The notes beneath the pieces are model-generated. The model had not been told where the DNA came from. It did not search any database and worked only from the letters and a program-made list of their open reading frames with translations. Made by a program: the position numbers and the translations under genes. Below, in pieces: positions 43,101 to 52,900 of a stretch of 64,000 nucleotides of DNA. Location: positions 62,001-126,000 of the forward strand of contig BDSL01000050.1 in NCBI GenBank assembly GCA_003116995.1, in the 5' to 3' direction. The DNA comes from Yamagishiella unicocca (lineage: Eukaryota; Chlorophyta; Chlorophyceae; Chlamydomonadales; Volvocaceae). Numbering within the stretch: position 1 is the stretch's first letter; each line of letters starts with the position of its first letter.

Positions 43101-45960
43101 CGAGGGCTCCGTGGTGTCACCCGCAGGAGCCGCGGGATCGGCGGGAGCAGGAGGAGGAGGAGGAGGCGGTGCTGGGGGGTTGTCGGTTGGCACCAGGGGC
43201 AGCGGCAGCGGCAGCGGGTCGGGAGCGCGGGTGCTGGCGGCGCTGGCGGCGGGCGTAGGGGGAGGGGGGGTGGTGGGGGAGCAGGCGGCGGCGGCGGCGG
43301 CAGTGGCCCGGCGCTGCTGGGGGCGGGGGCGGGGGTTCAGCTCAGCGGCCCGGCGATGGCGCCGCTGCGGGATGGCGGCCCGAGTCGGTTCGTGGCGGCC
43401 AACAGCGGCGGCAGCGGCGCCGCCGGCGGGGGGCCCAAGAACAGCCGGCTGCAGGTGTGTGTGTGGGCGGGGAGGGCGACTGTGAGGAGGGGGAGGGGAG
43501 GGGAAGCGGGGGAGGGAAGGGGAAGGAAGGGGAGGGAAAGGGAGGGAAAGGGTTTCGGAGCCGACTGGACGGCTAGAGCTGCGCGGTGGAGGTCCCGCGG
43601 GCCGGGATCTGGAATCCTGGATCGGGACCTGGATCTGGATCTGGATCTGGCCAGGCACCTACCTTGCACATGCATCCCCTCCGTTCACCCATCGGCACAA
43701 CCCTCCACCCCTTCACGTCATCGCCGCCGCCCACCCACCCACCCTCCTGCCCTCCATGGGTCTTCCTCTTAACCCTCCTGCCCTCGGGCCGCCGCCGCCG
43801 CCCCTTCCTCCTCTCCACGGGTTTCCCTCGAGCCCCTTCCTCCTCTCACCCACACAGCCCATCCAGGCACCGCTCCAGGAGGGGCCGCCCACTCCCGTCG
43901 GCTCGCCACCCAACGCGGTGCGGGGCCTGGGGGGCGCGAACGGCGCAGCTGCCGGCCGTGAAGATGGCGGCGGCGACTTCGTCGATTTGTGCGGCGGCGG
44001 CGGCGGCGGCGACCCCGCGGGCCTCAGCCTCCCGGGCGAGGGCGAGCGGAGCGGCACTGGCACCCCGCGCGCTCGGATGCACTGGGCCGCTGCCGTCAGC
44101 GCGGCTAAGGAGCTGCACATCAACTCGGAGAGCACGAGGACGGCATTTGCGGCGGTGGTCATGGCGGCGAGGGCGCGAAGGTGTGCGTGTGTGTATGTAT
44201 GTGTATGTGTGGGAGGGGGAGGGGGAGGTTGCGCACGCGGCACGGGGGGTTTGAGGAAAGACCATGTACTAGGAAGCCGATTAGGAAACCGGCAGCGGGG
44301 AGGGGAGGGGAGGGGAGGGGAGGGGGGGCGGCAATTTTCCTTCCTTCTTTCCGAGCTTGGCTCATGTGGTGCGTCCAGCTCGCGGCACAGCCCTTTCGCT
44401 CATTCGCTGCTGGAGCGTCGTACGCGCGACACTTGCCACATGCCGCAATTACCCACATGCATACCCCCGGCGGTTAGGTTTCCGTTGGGAATCCGCCTCT
44501 GCCAACCCCCCGATCGGGTATTCGGGGCTTGGGAGGCACGCTAGTGCCCCAAAACACACACATACACACACACGCACACACGCACACACACAGTGGGAAG
44601 CTCAGCATTTATAAAACACACAGTGGGAAGCTTTGATATGTGTGAGCCCCTTGCGGCGTGCCTGGATGGGCAGGCTGGAGTGGGCGCCTTGCCTTGTGGG
44701 TTTTCGGGCGGGGTACTCAGCCCCTTGGTACACGGCACCCTGGTGGCCCCGTGCGTGTATTTCGCCCCTCTCCCTGGTATGATAAGTGTGCTTCGGCGGT
44801 CGTTCCGTTAGGGCAGGGAAACCCTGCCCTTGGCCAGCGCAAGCACCGGTCGGATATGATGTAAACACAAACACACACGCACACAGCCGCCTACCCCTCT
44901 GCTTCCCCCTCCTATGCCCCACCTACCCCTCTGCTTCCCCCTCCTATCCCCCACCTACCCCTCTGCTTCCCCCTCCTATCCCCCACCTACCCCTCTGCTT
45001 CCCCCTCCTATGCCCCGCCTACCCCTCTGCTTCCCCCTCCTATCCCCCACCTATCCCCCTCCTTTCCCCACCAGGTCCTCCACCTCCCACGGCACCTCCG
45101 CAGCCGCCCAGGACTCCCCCATGCTGGCCAAGCTCATCGCTGCGAGCCAGTCCCTCAACGGCGTCGTGGCCGGACCCAACACGCTTGCGGCGGCAGGCGC
45201 AGCCCTGTTCGCCGACGACGAGGCCGCCGCCGCCGCCGCGGCGGCGGCCGCGGCGGGGCTCACACCGGCGGCGGTGTCGCCTGTCGGCCGGCACCATAAC
45301 GCCACCAGCGGTGGCCAGCTGGCCGTCCCTTCGAGCTCAACGATAGGCGGCGGCAAGGGCGGCACCTGGGAGGCGGCCGGCGGCAGCGGCGGCGGCGGCG
45401 GCGGCGGTAGTAGCATGGCCAAGTCGTTCAAGCGGCTGGGGGGCCTGCTGATGCCTGGCAGCCCGCCTTCGGGGGCGGCAGCCGCGCCCAAGGTGATGGC
45501 GGTGGCGGTGGGCGACATTGGGGCCGTCAACGGCGGTGCCGGCCCGCCCAGCACCGGGGCGCCGAGCAGCGGCGAGACCAGCCGGCCCGTGCGGCTGCTG
45601 CTGCGGATGATGAGCAGCAAGCGCCGCAGCAACGAAGTGCCCTTCGTGGTGAGCGGCATCTCGACGGTGGAGGAGGACTGTGAGGCGGTGGGGCTGCCGC
45701 CGCCGCCGCCGTCGGAGGGGGTGCCGCTGGGCGCCGCGGCGCCGGCGGCCGCCGGCTCCGCCGGCGGCGGCGGAGCCGCCGCCGCCGCCGCCGCCGCCGG
45801 CGGCGGGGTGGGTGTTGTTGCTCCGCTGGATGTTCCGGCGGCGGCTCTGGCTGCGGCCGTGTTGGGTCACACCTCCTCGCGTCGGTCGGTGGTCCTCTAC
45901 AACAGCGGCAGCATCCCCACGGACCTGCTGTTGCTAACGCAGCAGCCGCCGCCGCCGTAG
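27147..45960 (+). CDS. flavin-containing monooxygenase with a giant C-terminal tail, about 2,304 aa, 19 exons
   Basis: Exons: 27147-27294, 29167-29471, 30583-30657, 31743-31850, 32311-32447, 32680-32855, 33391-33474, 34216-34346, 34939-35004, 35378-35436, 35886-35974, 36694-37138, 37895-38039, 38159-38364, 38974-40867, 41549-41778, 42048-43454, 43858-44180 and 45075-45960 (TAG). All borders are GT..AG and phases agree throughout, apart from one missing base in exon 17. Residues 1-490 are the enzyme: FAD site GAGISGL (8-14) with DVGGVW, an FMO-signature-like [10 protein letters not shown], a degenerate NADPH site [10 protein letters not shown], two ATG motifs ([20 protein letters not shown]) and the C-terminal [17 protein letters not shown] and PYTAADY. 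The family oxygenates N- or S-containing small molecules using NADPH and O2. The remaining 1,800 residues are Ala/Gly/Ser-rich. Exon 15 could also end at a GTAAGG donor at 40409. Confidence 0.85.
28085..28122. repeat. (CCA)n microsatellite in monooxygenase intron 1
   Basis: About twelve CCA units. The 1.87-kb intron 1 also carries a (CCAGCCAGCCAC)n-type patch at 27805-27885 and (GT)n at 28808-28842; no exon was recognised in it. Confidence 0.9.
29472..29560 (+). repeat. dispersed intron repeat, family A, starting at the 5' splice site of intron 2
   Basis: The donor GTGGGGG is directly followed by CTTCGAGGAAGGCCCATGGA, an A-run, CCGTTTAGAAAGGACGTTTC and GAGATGCATGCTGGCGAACT. The splice donor is therefore contiguous with the repeat. 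Confidence 0.85.
29690..29992 (+). repeat. 300-bp polypurine (GGGGA)n tract in monooxygenase intron 2
   Basis: Almost pure G and A on the sense strand, made of GGGGA/GGGGGA/GAGA units. It can form triplex or G-quadruplex structures. Confidence 0.95.
30657..30895 (+). repeat. 37-38-bp minisatellite beginning at the 5' splice site of intron 3
   Basis: About six copies of a unit containing GTGGGGCTGGGGGCAACGGA then GGGGTGGCGAGAACAAG. The first copy starts exactly with the donor GTGGGG at 30658, so each unit is a potential donor. Confidence 0.9.
31474..31665 (+). repeat. (TTCCTCCCG)n pyrimidine minisatellite in intron 3
   Basis: About twenty 9-bp units of TTCCTCCCG or CCCCTCCTC, upstream of the acceptor at 31742. 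Confidence 0.95.
31851..32092 (+). repeat. (GGGT)n G-rich array opening intron 4
   Basis: The array starts at the donor GTGGGT of intron 4 and continues for 240 bases of GGGT/GGGGG units. Confidence 0.95.
32580..32679 (-). repeat. dispersed intron repeat, family A, ending at the 3' splice site of intron 5
   Basis: Complement of family A: GCATGCATCTCAAAACTTCT, then the T-run, ACATCCACGGGTTTCCCTCG and a C-rich stretch ending at CAG 32679. In this orientation the repeat supplies the polypyrimidine tract and acceptor. Confidence 0.85.
33161..33385 (+). repeat. (AACCC)45 pentanucleotide array in intron 6
   Basis: 225 bases of uninterrupted AACCC, which lead directly to the acceptor CGACAG at 33390. 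Confidence 0.98.
34347..34490 (+). repeat. G-rich minisatellite beginning at the 5' splice site of intron 8
   Basis: About four copies of GAGGTGGGGCAGCGGGTTGG then GGGCAGGGGGTGGGGGGAGGCG. Each copy repeats the GAG|GTGGGG of the real exon 8 donor at 34346/34347. Confidence 0.9.
36113..36690 (+). repeat. (AAACCC)n then (AACCCC)n hexanucleotide arrays in intron 11
   Basis: Irregular CCCAAA/CCCAAT units are followed by about 25 AAACCC units (36190-36330) and about 45 AACCCC units, the latter interrupted by CTCTACCC blocks at 36496-36660. The array ends at the acceptor CAG 36693. Confidence 0.97.
37567..37885 (-). repeat. five tandem family A repeat copies ending intron 12
   Basis: Each copy of about 58 bp reads CTGACGTC(T/C)(G/A)TTCTAA, a GCGGGTTTTTCTGGCATCCA block and CGGGTCTTCCTCGAAACCC. 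The last copy runs into the CAG acceptor at 37894. A partial forward copy lies at the donor end (37139-37215). Confidence 0.95.
38455..38775 (+). repeat. interstitial TTTAGGG-like minisatellite in intron 14
   Basis: About six units that combine GGGTTTAGGGTTTGGGATGG and GCGGGGGCTAGGGGGGTA, some with TTCGGGGTTTGGGG in place of TTTAGGG. The units resemble plant-type telomere repeats but are too diverged and internal to be a telomere. Three further tandem copies of CTCATGTCGCGTAAACGAGT lie at 38822-38950. Confidence 0.92.
44880..45070 (+). repeat. about 31-bp pyrimidine minisatellite before the last exon
   Basis: Six copies of CCACCTACCCCTCTGCTTCC plus CCCTCCTATCC in intron 18, ending at the acceptor CCAG 45074. 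Confidence 0.93.
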
Positions 45961-46862
45961 CCGCCGCCGCCGCCGCCGCCGGGTGTTGACGGCGGGTGGA
46001 TGGCGGTGCTGGTGTCGGTGCCGGTGCCGGTGCTGCCGGTGCTGGTGCCAACGAAAGGTGTGGTTAAGGTTAAGTAGCACACGCGGGCGCATCTTGGGTG
46101 AGCCACACGGCTCCTCGTATGCGCCCGTCGCCTACTGCCGGAGGAGGTGGAGGAGGTGGAGGAGAAGAAGAAGGTGGAGGAGGTGGAGGAGGAGGAGGAG
46201 GAGGAGGAAGCGGACGAGATTCGGCTGAGTCGAGCAGGTGGACGAGCAAGGTGGACGAGCAGTCGGATAAACGTACGCCCGAGCGACCGGCCGAACAATA
46301 TGGACGAGGGACGAGCAGTTTTGGCATAGGACGAGCAGTCTGGGATAGGACGAGCGAGCGATTGGGCGACGACACGTGATCTTCCTCGAGCAGCCGCCCA
46401 GACCCCCACCCCTGCCGCCGCCGCCGCCGCCTTCACCTTCGCACTCACACTCACCGACCCACGGGTCAGGCCGGGCGCCAGGGCCGCATCCCTGCCAGCG
46501 CAGCGCGATGGGTCAAGAAAGGAAGAGGGAGGGCGGCGGGAGGGAGGCGACAACCCGAAGAGGACTCGGCCCTGGTGGCACGTTGGTGGTGGGGTGGGAG
46601 GGGCGAGCATGCGTAAACCGGCACATCGGGGGGTGGTGGGGGCGAAGGCGAAGCCGGCGCGCGCGGCCGGCGTTGTGACCCTGCACCTGGAGCCCCCCTC
46701 CCGAGCGGGGAGCGGCTGGAGCTAGGCATGTTGTATCATGTGCGTTTCATCCCAGAACAACACATAATTTGTGCATCTATGAGCGGTCAGAGCATTCGCG
46801 GTGGTGCCCGGCCGTGGGGGGACCCGCGAGCGTGTAGGTGCGGCTTGCGGCACCGGGGGGCC

Positions 46863-46926
46863 GATGACGTCACCGATGACGTCACCGATGACGTCACCGA
46901 TGACGAAACCGATGACGAAACCGATG
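46863..46926. promoter_or_regulatory. tandem CRE-like sites: three TGACGTCA palindromes in a 12-bp repeat
   Basis: Perfect TGACGTCA octamers sit at 46865-46872, 46877-46884 and 46889-46896, followed by two variants TGACGAAA in the same 12-bp period. TGACGTCA is the classical binding palindrome of CREB/ATF-type and plant TGA-type bZIP factors. It may be a regulatory cluster or just a minisatellite; no gene start is nearby. Confidence 0.55.
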
Positions 46927-47504
46927 ACTGACTGGTGGGGTTTGTCTGGACCCTCCGGGTCACGGTCGACAAGGGGGTTTGCGGGCAGGGCGGGGCGCGC
47001 TCAGCGATTGTAGGGAAAGGGAAACGGGGTTTTGTCGTTGTGCCTTGGCGGCGGAAGGGGTGACAGATACATGCCGCGCTCCAGGGGGGGGGCGGTGATG
47101 AGCGCGATGGCGCGGTGGGTGTTTTTTGAGATGGTAGGGTAGGGCAGGGCGGAGTGTGTGTGTGTGTGTTTCATGCTCGCGCGCGTGCGCGCGAATGATT
47201 CGGCTCTTCGTGTGCGAATGTTGGTCGGTGTCGGTGTTGGCAACACCGGGACGGACGGTTCGCGCTGCTAGCCGCGTCCGCGTCTACGACGTGCCCATAG
47301 ATATCCTGTTGCATTATGCCGGCCGTCGCTAGGCGCCGGTTGGCGTTCGTTATACACGCAAAGATTATCGTACGGATTTTGGACGCTGCCGTACCCGTGA
47401 GCACACCTGCCAGGAAGGTCCGATGGGCGGGGGAGATGCAGGCGCCCCGCCGAGGAAGGGAAGGGGAGAGGGGGGGAGGGGCGCGGATTCCCCTCTTTCT
47501 GTGG

Positions 47505-47703
47505 ACTCGATCTCTGTGGATTCGATCTGTGGATTCGATCTAAGGATTCGATCTCTGTGGATTCGATCTGTGGATTCGATCTAAGGATTCGAGTTGTGGA
47601 TTCGAGCTGTGGATTCGATCCCGGGATTCGATCCGGGGATTCGATCTGGGAATTCGATCTGGGAATTCGATCCCGGGATTCGATCTGGGGATTAGATCTG
47701 GGG
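47505..47703. repeat. 11-14-bp tandem repeat GGATTCGATCT with variants
   Basis: About fifteen units alternating GGATTCGATCTGT, GGATTCGATCTAA and GGATTCGATCCCG, with later units GGGAATTCGATCT. Confidence 0.92.
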
Positions 47704-49960
47704 ACTGGAAATGGGGAATGACGCAACGGCTGCTGCGGGCCGCGCACAAGCCGCGTGGGGCGACAGTTCCCCCCAACACCCACTGATCCGTCGCCCTCGC
47801 ATTCTCGCAACTGAACTGTCGCCGCCGTCATCGCCGTCGCGAAGCGGTTGGCCGTTGACGATCGGTTAAGGTCCGTTTGAAGGGCGGTGCGGACGGCGGT
47901 GTTGCGCCTTGTTGGGGTGGGGTGGGGTGGGGTGGGGGAGTATCTTATATCCTCGAATCCACGGGTGTATTCGATGTGTGTGTGGAAGGGGGGGGGCCAG
48001 CGCCGCGATGTTGGGTGCAGGGTTCGAGTCCTGTTGAGCGCGATGGCGCTGCGCTGTCGGGTGACAGCCCTGGGGGACCGGCCACGGGAGCCGCGCTGCC
48101 CCCTCCGCACACCTCCCCCCCTCCCCGCCCCGCTCCGCTTTCTCCCGTGACAACGGCGCGACGTCTCCGAAACCGCTGCCCGCGGGGATTACCCCGGGTC
48201 ACTGTGTTTTTGCGCTCTCCCGAGCCTGCGGCAGCGATTGGCAGCTATTGGGTGAAGACGCAGGACACGATGCAGGAAAACGGACGCAGGGACAAGAGGG
48301 GACCTACGGCAGGAGGAGGCCTGAGAACACGGGGTGTATCTTGAACCTCCTACCGTTATTACGTTATGACCAGATCCTCTCCATCTCTCTCGCCCAAATG
48401 GCGGGCAAAGGTGCAGTGGCCGGTGTGCTAGGGGCACACATTTGCACGGTGCGTTCCCACGTCCGTGCGTGGCCGCGGATGGGTCAAAGCTGCTGCATAC
48501 ATACCGGCAGCGAAGGGGGGGGGGTGAAACCGGTGACCGGCGAAGGGGGGGGGGGCTACATTTTGTCTCACCGCGCGCTGCGGCGGCGCCGTGGGATTTG
48601 GGTGCAGAAGGCGTCCAGACTCCCGAGGAGTCCTGATGTTGCCGTCCGCAGCCTACTGGCTGCGGTTAGCGACTTTCGTGAGACGTGTCGCCGGGCCGTG
48701 ATCGGGCCGGGCCGGGCCGCCGGGCCGTTTTTAACATTCGCCGCTCTGCGAGCCCCATGGTTTGGGTTAAGACGAGCGCTGGGTCAGTCAAGGGGGGAGG
48801 GGCTGCTGACTGGGGGGATGGTGCCAGGGTGGGGCATCTGGGACTCAGCTGGGAATTTGGGACGTGTTTTATTGATCCACAGCCGCCAGCAATGCGCCAT
48901 CCCACAAAAGCATTTGGTCAGCAGGGAGCGCGTGTCAACAACATTTCCTGCAGCTAAAGCTATACCGGTACTTCCTCTCATTTGTGGCTTCATTGAATGT
49001 CTCTCTAACAGCCCGGTATGTAGGGGGTGACGCGCTCAGCTTGGTGCTACTGGCACCAGCCCACCACGCCTAGGGGCTTCCGAGGACACAACCAGTAACG
49101 GCACAGCGCCAACCAACAAACTGAAAACGAAACCAACAAACATCCTTACAGTTTGTACAGGGCCTCTCTGTCAATCCCCTTCCAGCGGCACGGAGGGCAC
49201 TGTCGACCGGGCCCCAGGAGAAAACACGCTCCAGGGAGGGACAAGGGCTCAAAAAGCGGCTTGGCCATTTGTCCAAACGCCATATCACATCTCAACGGGC
49301 GGTCGTTTCAACCATTCATGCATCAATCGTACGACGCAGCGTCCTAGCATGTGTCGTACACGCCACGCCCCCGCTACTGCACGGGGATGCGGCCGTGGCT
49401 GTGCGATCCCTGCGCGCGACCGTACGGCAGCCGGCCCAGCTACACTTGCAGTGTCGTACAGTCGCACGACATATATATAGTAGGCCATGCATGACATGCA
49501 CGATGCCGCTCGCTGGTTTGCAAGCACATTAGGGATTCAAGAGGACGAGGAAGCGGGAAAAATATGGGGGAGAAGACGGTGGAGATAGCGAGACAGATCA
49601 CGAGGAACCATAAACAATGAGCTTGATCCCGAAGCCATGATCCTTTAATGCGATGCTTGCTTGCTCGTCCCGCTGGGGTGCCGTACTACGACCCACCATG
49701 CTTGACCTGCAAGGCGCCACCCGGTGCCGACACGTCCAGGTATACACGCCGTTACCGTTACCCATCAAATAACGGTATTACCAACCCTTACTACGAGGAC
49801 GGGTCGCTGCCCCCCTTTTCGATGCCTCGCCGCACCCCCCCCCCCCAAGCCAAACATAAGGCATAACTGCATGAACCCAGGTAGAACCAGATCGCGGTAA
49901 GAAACGAAACCCGGCTGGGGCACTCCATCCATCTATCTACCTATCCATCTGGCTATCTAG

Positions 49961-52900
49961 CTAGGGGGTGGCGGCTGGCGGCTTGACTTGGTTGACGAGC
50001 GGCTTCCCTAGGGCGAAGTCGGCTATGTTCTGGCAGGTGGTGGTGGCGATGCTGGCGAGAGCCTCCTGAGTGAGGAACGCGGAGTGAGGAGTCACCAGCA
50101 CCTGCGGGTAGCTGAGGAGCGTCTGCGGGGCGAGGCGGGGGGAGGGAAATAAAGGGGGAGGGGGAGGGAAGGGGGAGGGGAGGGAGGGAGGGGGTGGCAT
50201 AGAAAGCGGTTACATGGATAGGAGGGAAAGGGGTGGCATAAAAACCGTTTACACGGCAGGGGCAGGATAGTTGGCGCATGGATTTTGTCGTCGGACATCG
50301 ATTTTGTTGAAGGGGGGGGAGGGGTGAAGGGGATCAGCGAGATGCGGGGGCCGGCTGACGTCAGCGGGGGGCCGCCAAACGCCGCAAGTCATTGCCGTAC
50401 TTCGAGCCCCCCCACCTTGAACTCGCGGTTCCAGTGCCTCATGCGCTCGTTGCTCTCGAACATGGTGTAGTCCTTTGAGGGGGGGCCGCCGCGTGGGGTA
50501 GGCAGGAGGAGGAGCAGGAGCAGCAGTATCAGCGGCATTCGCAGCAGTAGCACAAGTAGAATTGTCGTCGTCGTCGTCATCGTCAGGATTATCAATATCA
50601 ATATCATCATCCTCCGCAGCAGCCATCACAACCAGCAAAAAGCGATCAAAGAGCTATGTGATGCTCGTTGGCTTGGCCGCCTGCCGGCCTGCCGGAGCTC
50701 GCGCGCCAAGACGCTAACCTAGCGCCACCGTACATCCTACGCATGTCGTACCACGAAGAACAGCCGGTCCTCGTTCTCGTACACGTCCAGCCCCAGCGCG
50801 CCGACCTTGCCGCTCTCCAGCGCACCCAGCAGCGCGTCACTTGCGATGAGGCCGCCCCGGCTGACGTTGATAATCATCACGCCCTCCTTCATGCGGGCGA
50901 TGCTGCCCCCACGACGCGAGTATCGGAGACGTGCGCGCCACCGTGCAGTGGGAGGGTTCGTGTGGGAGGTGTCAGCAGCGAGTGGGGGGGCGCGTGTCGG
51001 GAGGTGTCAGCAGCGGGTGGGAGGGTTCGTGTCGCCGGGAGGTGTCAGCAGCGGGTGGGAGGGTTCGTGTCGCCGGGAGGTGTCAGCAGCGGGTGGGAGG
51101 GTTCGTGTCGCCGGGAGGTGTAAGCGGCCGGTGAGTGTGGGGTTCGTGTTTCACGGCATCAGCAGCCGGTGTCATCTTCATCCTTAAGCAAGCGCGCAGG
51201 TGATCAAACACGAGGAGAGCCGCTGATCGCAAGACCTGCAACAGCGGCAACACCACCAAAAACGAATATCCAAGCCGGGGGTCGTGTGGTCGCGCATCTC
51301 GCGGCTCACGTGTCTTTGTTGATCATGTGGAAGGTGGACGGCAGCAGCGGGCAGTGCAGCGAGATGATGTCACAGCGGGGAAGCAGCTCGTCCAACGACA
51401 CGTACGGGATGCCCATGCCCTCCACCTTGGGATTCGGCCGCACATCGTGCGCCAGCACGTCACAGCCGATTCCCTGCATTCACTCACACGCGCGCGAGAG
51501 ATTGAGAGGCGGGACGAGAGGCGGATGAGGGGTTTCGAGGAAGACCCGTAGGCGGATGAGGGGGGCGGCAGTGAGTGAGTGTGGCAAAGCGACCGCCGTA
51601 CAGCACGGTACGGTACGTCCACGTGCGCCGTAGTATACGGACTGCGCGGTGCGCAATACCGTGGATACAAATAGACACAAGTAGACACAATTACGTCATA
51701 TAGGCGCCCTGCCGCTGACCTTCAAGATCCGACACGCCTCCGCGCCGATCACTCCGGTACCCACGACGCCCACGACCTTCCGCTTCAGTTCAAAGCCTAC
51801 GAGGCCGCTCAGCGCGTAGTTGCCTAGGTGGGGCGGGCATGACGGGGAGGGGACAGCCCGCGGCTCGGCACTGACCAGGAAAACCGAAACCGACCAGGAA
51901 AACGGTTTTTGGCACACGCGTTGCCGGGTCGGGTGGGCGGGCGGGTGGCGAAGAAACGCGCGTTGCGCGACACTTGTGGTGGGTGAGGGAAGCGAGAGGC
52001 TCGAAAGGCTCCAGGGCTGGGCTGGGCACGTCAGCGTACGAAGGGTGAGGCGGGCATGTTGGCGCGCAGAAGGGTTTCGGAGCGATGAGGCGGAGGGATG
52101 AGGTGGAGCTCATGCGTGGACGGCGGATGTTGGGGTGGGTTCGGCACGGAGCAGTTCCCGCCCCGCCTCCGAAAAAACACAAAACACGCCATGCAACCCG
52201 GTCACTCCTATGTCATGCAACCGGGTCTTCTCGCTCCCCCCACCCCCCAAAACACCTGCCGTCCCCCTGGGGTGCGTCAACGCTCCCCCCACCTCCTCAC
52301 CCACCCATCAGGGTCCTCAGGTGGGTCACGTGGAGCCGCCTGCAACCCAGTGGGCGGTGGGGTGGTGGGCGGGTGGGCAGAAGGCAGTAGTGGGTGGGTG
52401 GGTCGCAAGGAAGTGGTGGCTGGGTGGGTGGCAAGGAAATCCGCGTTTGGCACGTAAGGTGCAGCAACCGGCAGTCTAATAAGAGGCTCGTTAAAACCCT
52501 CACCATTTTTTCGTACACGCCTTTTTCCTTGCAAGCCTCCCGCCCAACCACCCGCCCACTCGCCCGCCCACTCGCCCCCACTCGCCCACCTAGTTAGCGC
52601 AAATATGAGCGCCACTGCGTGCTCCGCCACACTCTCAGGCGAGTACGCCGGCACGTGGACCACGTGGATGCCGTACTTTGCGCACGCGGCGAGATCCACC
52701 CGGTCTGTGTATCAGCACCAGGGGGAAGGGGGGGGGGGGAGGGGGGGGAGGGGGGGAGGGGGGGAGAGGGGGGGAGGGGGGGGAGAGGGGGGGAGAGGGG
52801 GGGAGAGGGGGGAGAGGGGGGGAGAGGGGGGAGAGGGGGGGAGAGGGGGGGGGGGCGCCTTTCAACGCACTCGGTTGGGATAGCGAGGAAACGGGGTCGA

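Larger units (their letters stand above)
36694..45960 (+). other. low-complexity tail segment of the monooxygenase gene (residues about 490-2304)
   Basis: Eight exons continue the frame after the enzyme core with no stop. Five of their junctions split a codon and still give sensible residues: W608, R725, R1433 and R2010 are rebuilt across introns, and exon 13 begins [11 protein letters not shown]. Within the Ala/Gly background a few ordered or basic patches stand out: [102 protein letters not shown] and [20 protein letters not shown]. None matches a domain I know. Palindromic GCC/GGC runs encode the poly-Ala tracts. Confidence 0.75.
45961..49960. other. convergent intergenic region, no further gene recognised
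   Basis: It lies between the stops of the monooxygenase (+) and the D-lactate dehydrogenase (-), so it should hold both 3' UTRs. It contains a (GGA)n purine patch at 46140-46215, the TGACGTCA array at 46863-46926 and the GGATTCGATCT repeats at 47505-47703. Long open frames such as 48248-49030 start without ATG and show no family resemblance. A possible TGTAA poly(A) signal for the minus-strand gene is at 49146-49150. Confidence 0.45.

Noticed and set aside
48005..48040. tRNA-like T-arm GGGTTCGAGTCC
   Set aside because: No acceptor stem, D-arm or anticodon arm could be folded upstream; similar isolated GTTCGAA motifs at 24390 and 40937 fail for the same reason.
48248..49030. 260-codon + strand open frame after the monooxygenase
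   Set aside because: It starts with GTG, its composition is Gly/Arg-rich at random, and it lies where two 3' UTRs are expected.
52501..52535. Alternative microexon (24 bases, coding about KKACTKK) in the D-lactate dehydrogenase gene
   Set aside because: Its phase does not match exon 7, whereas the 35-base exon at 52305-52339 matches on both sides and gives the expected helix.
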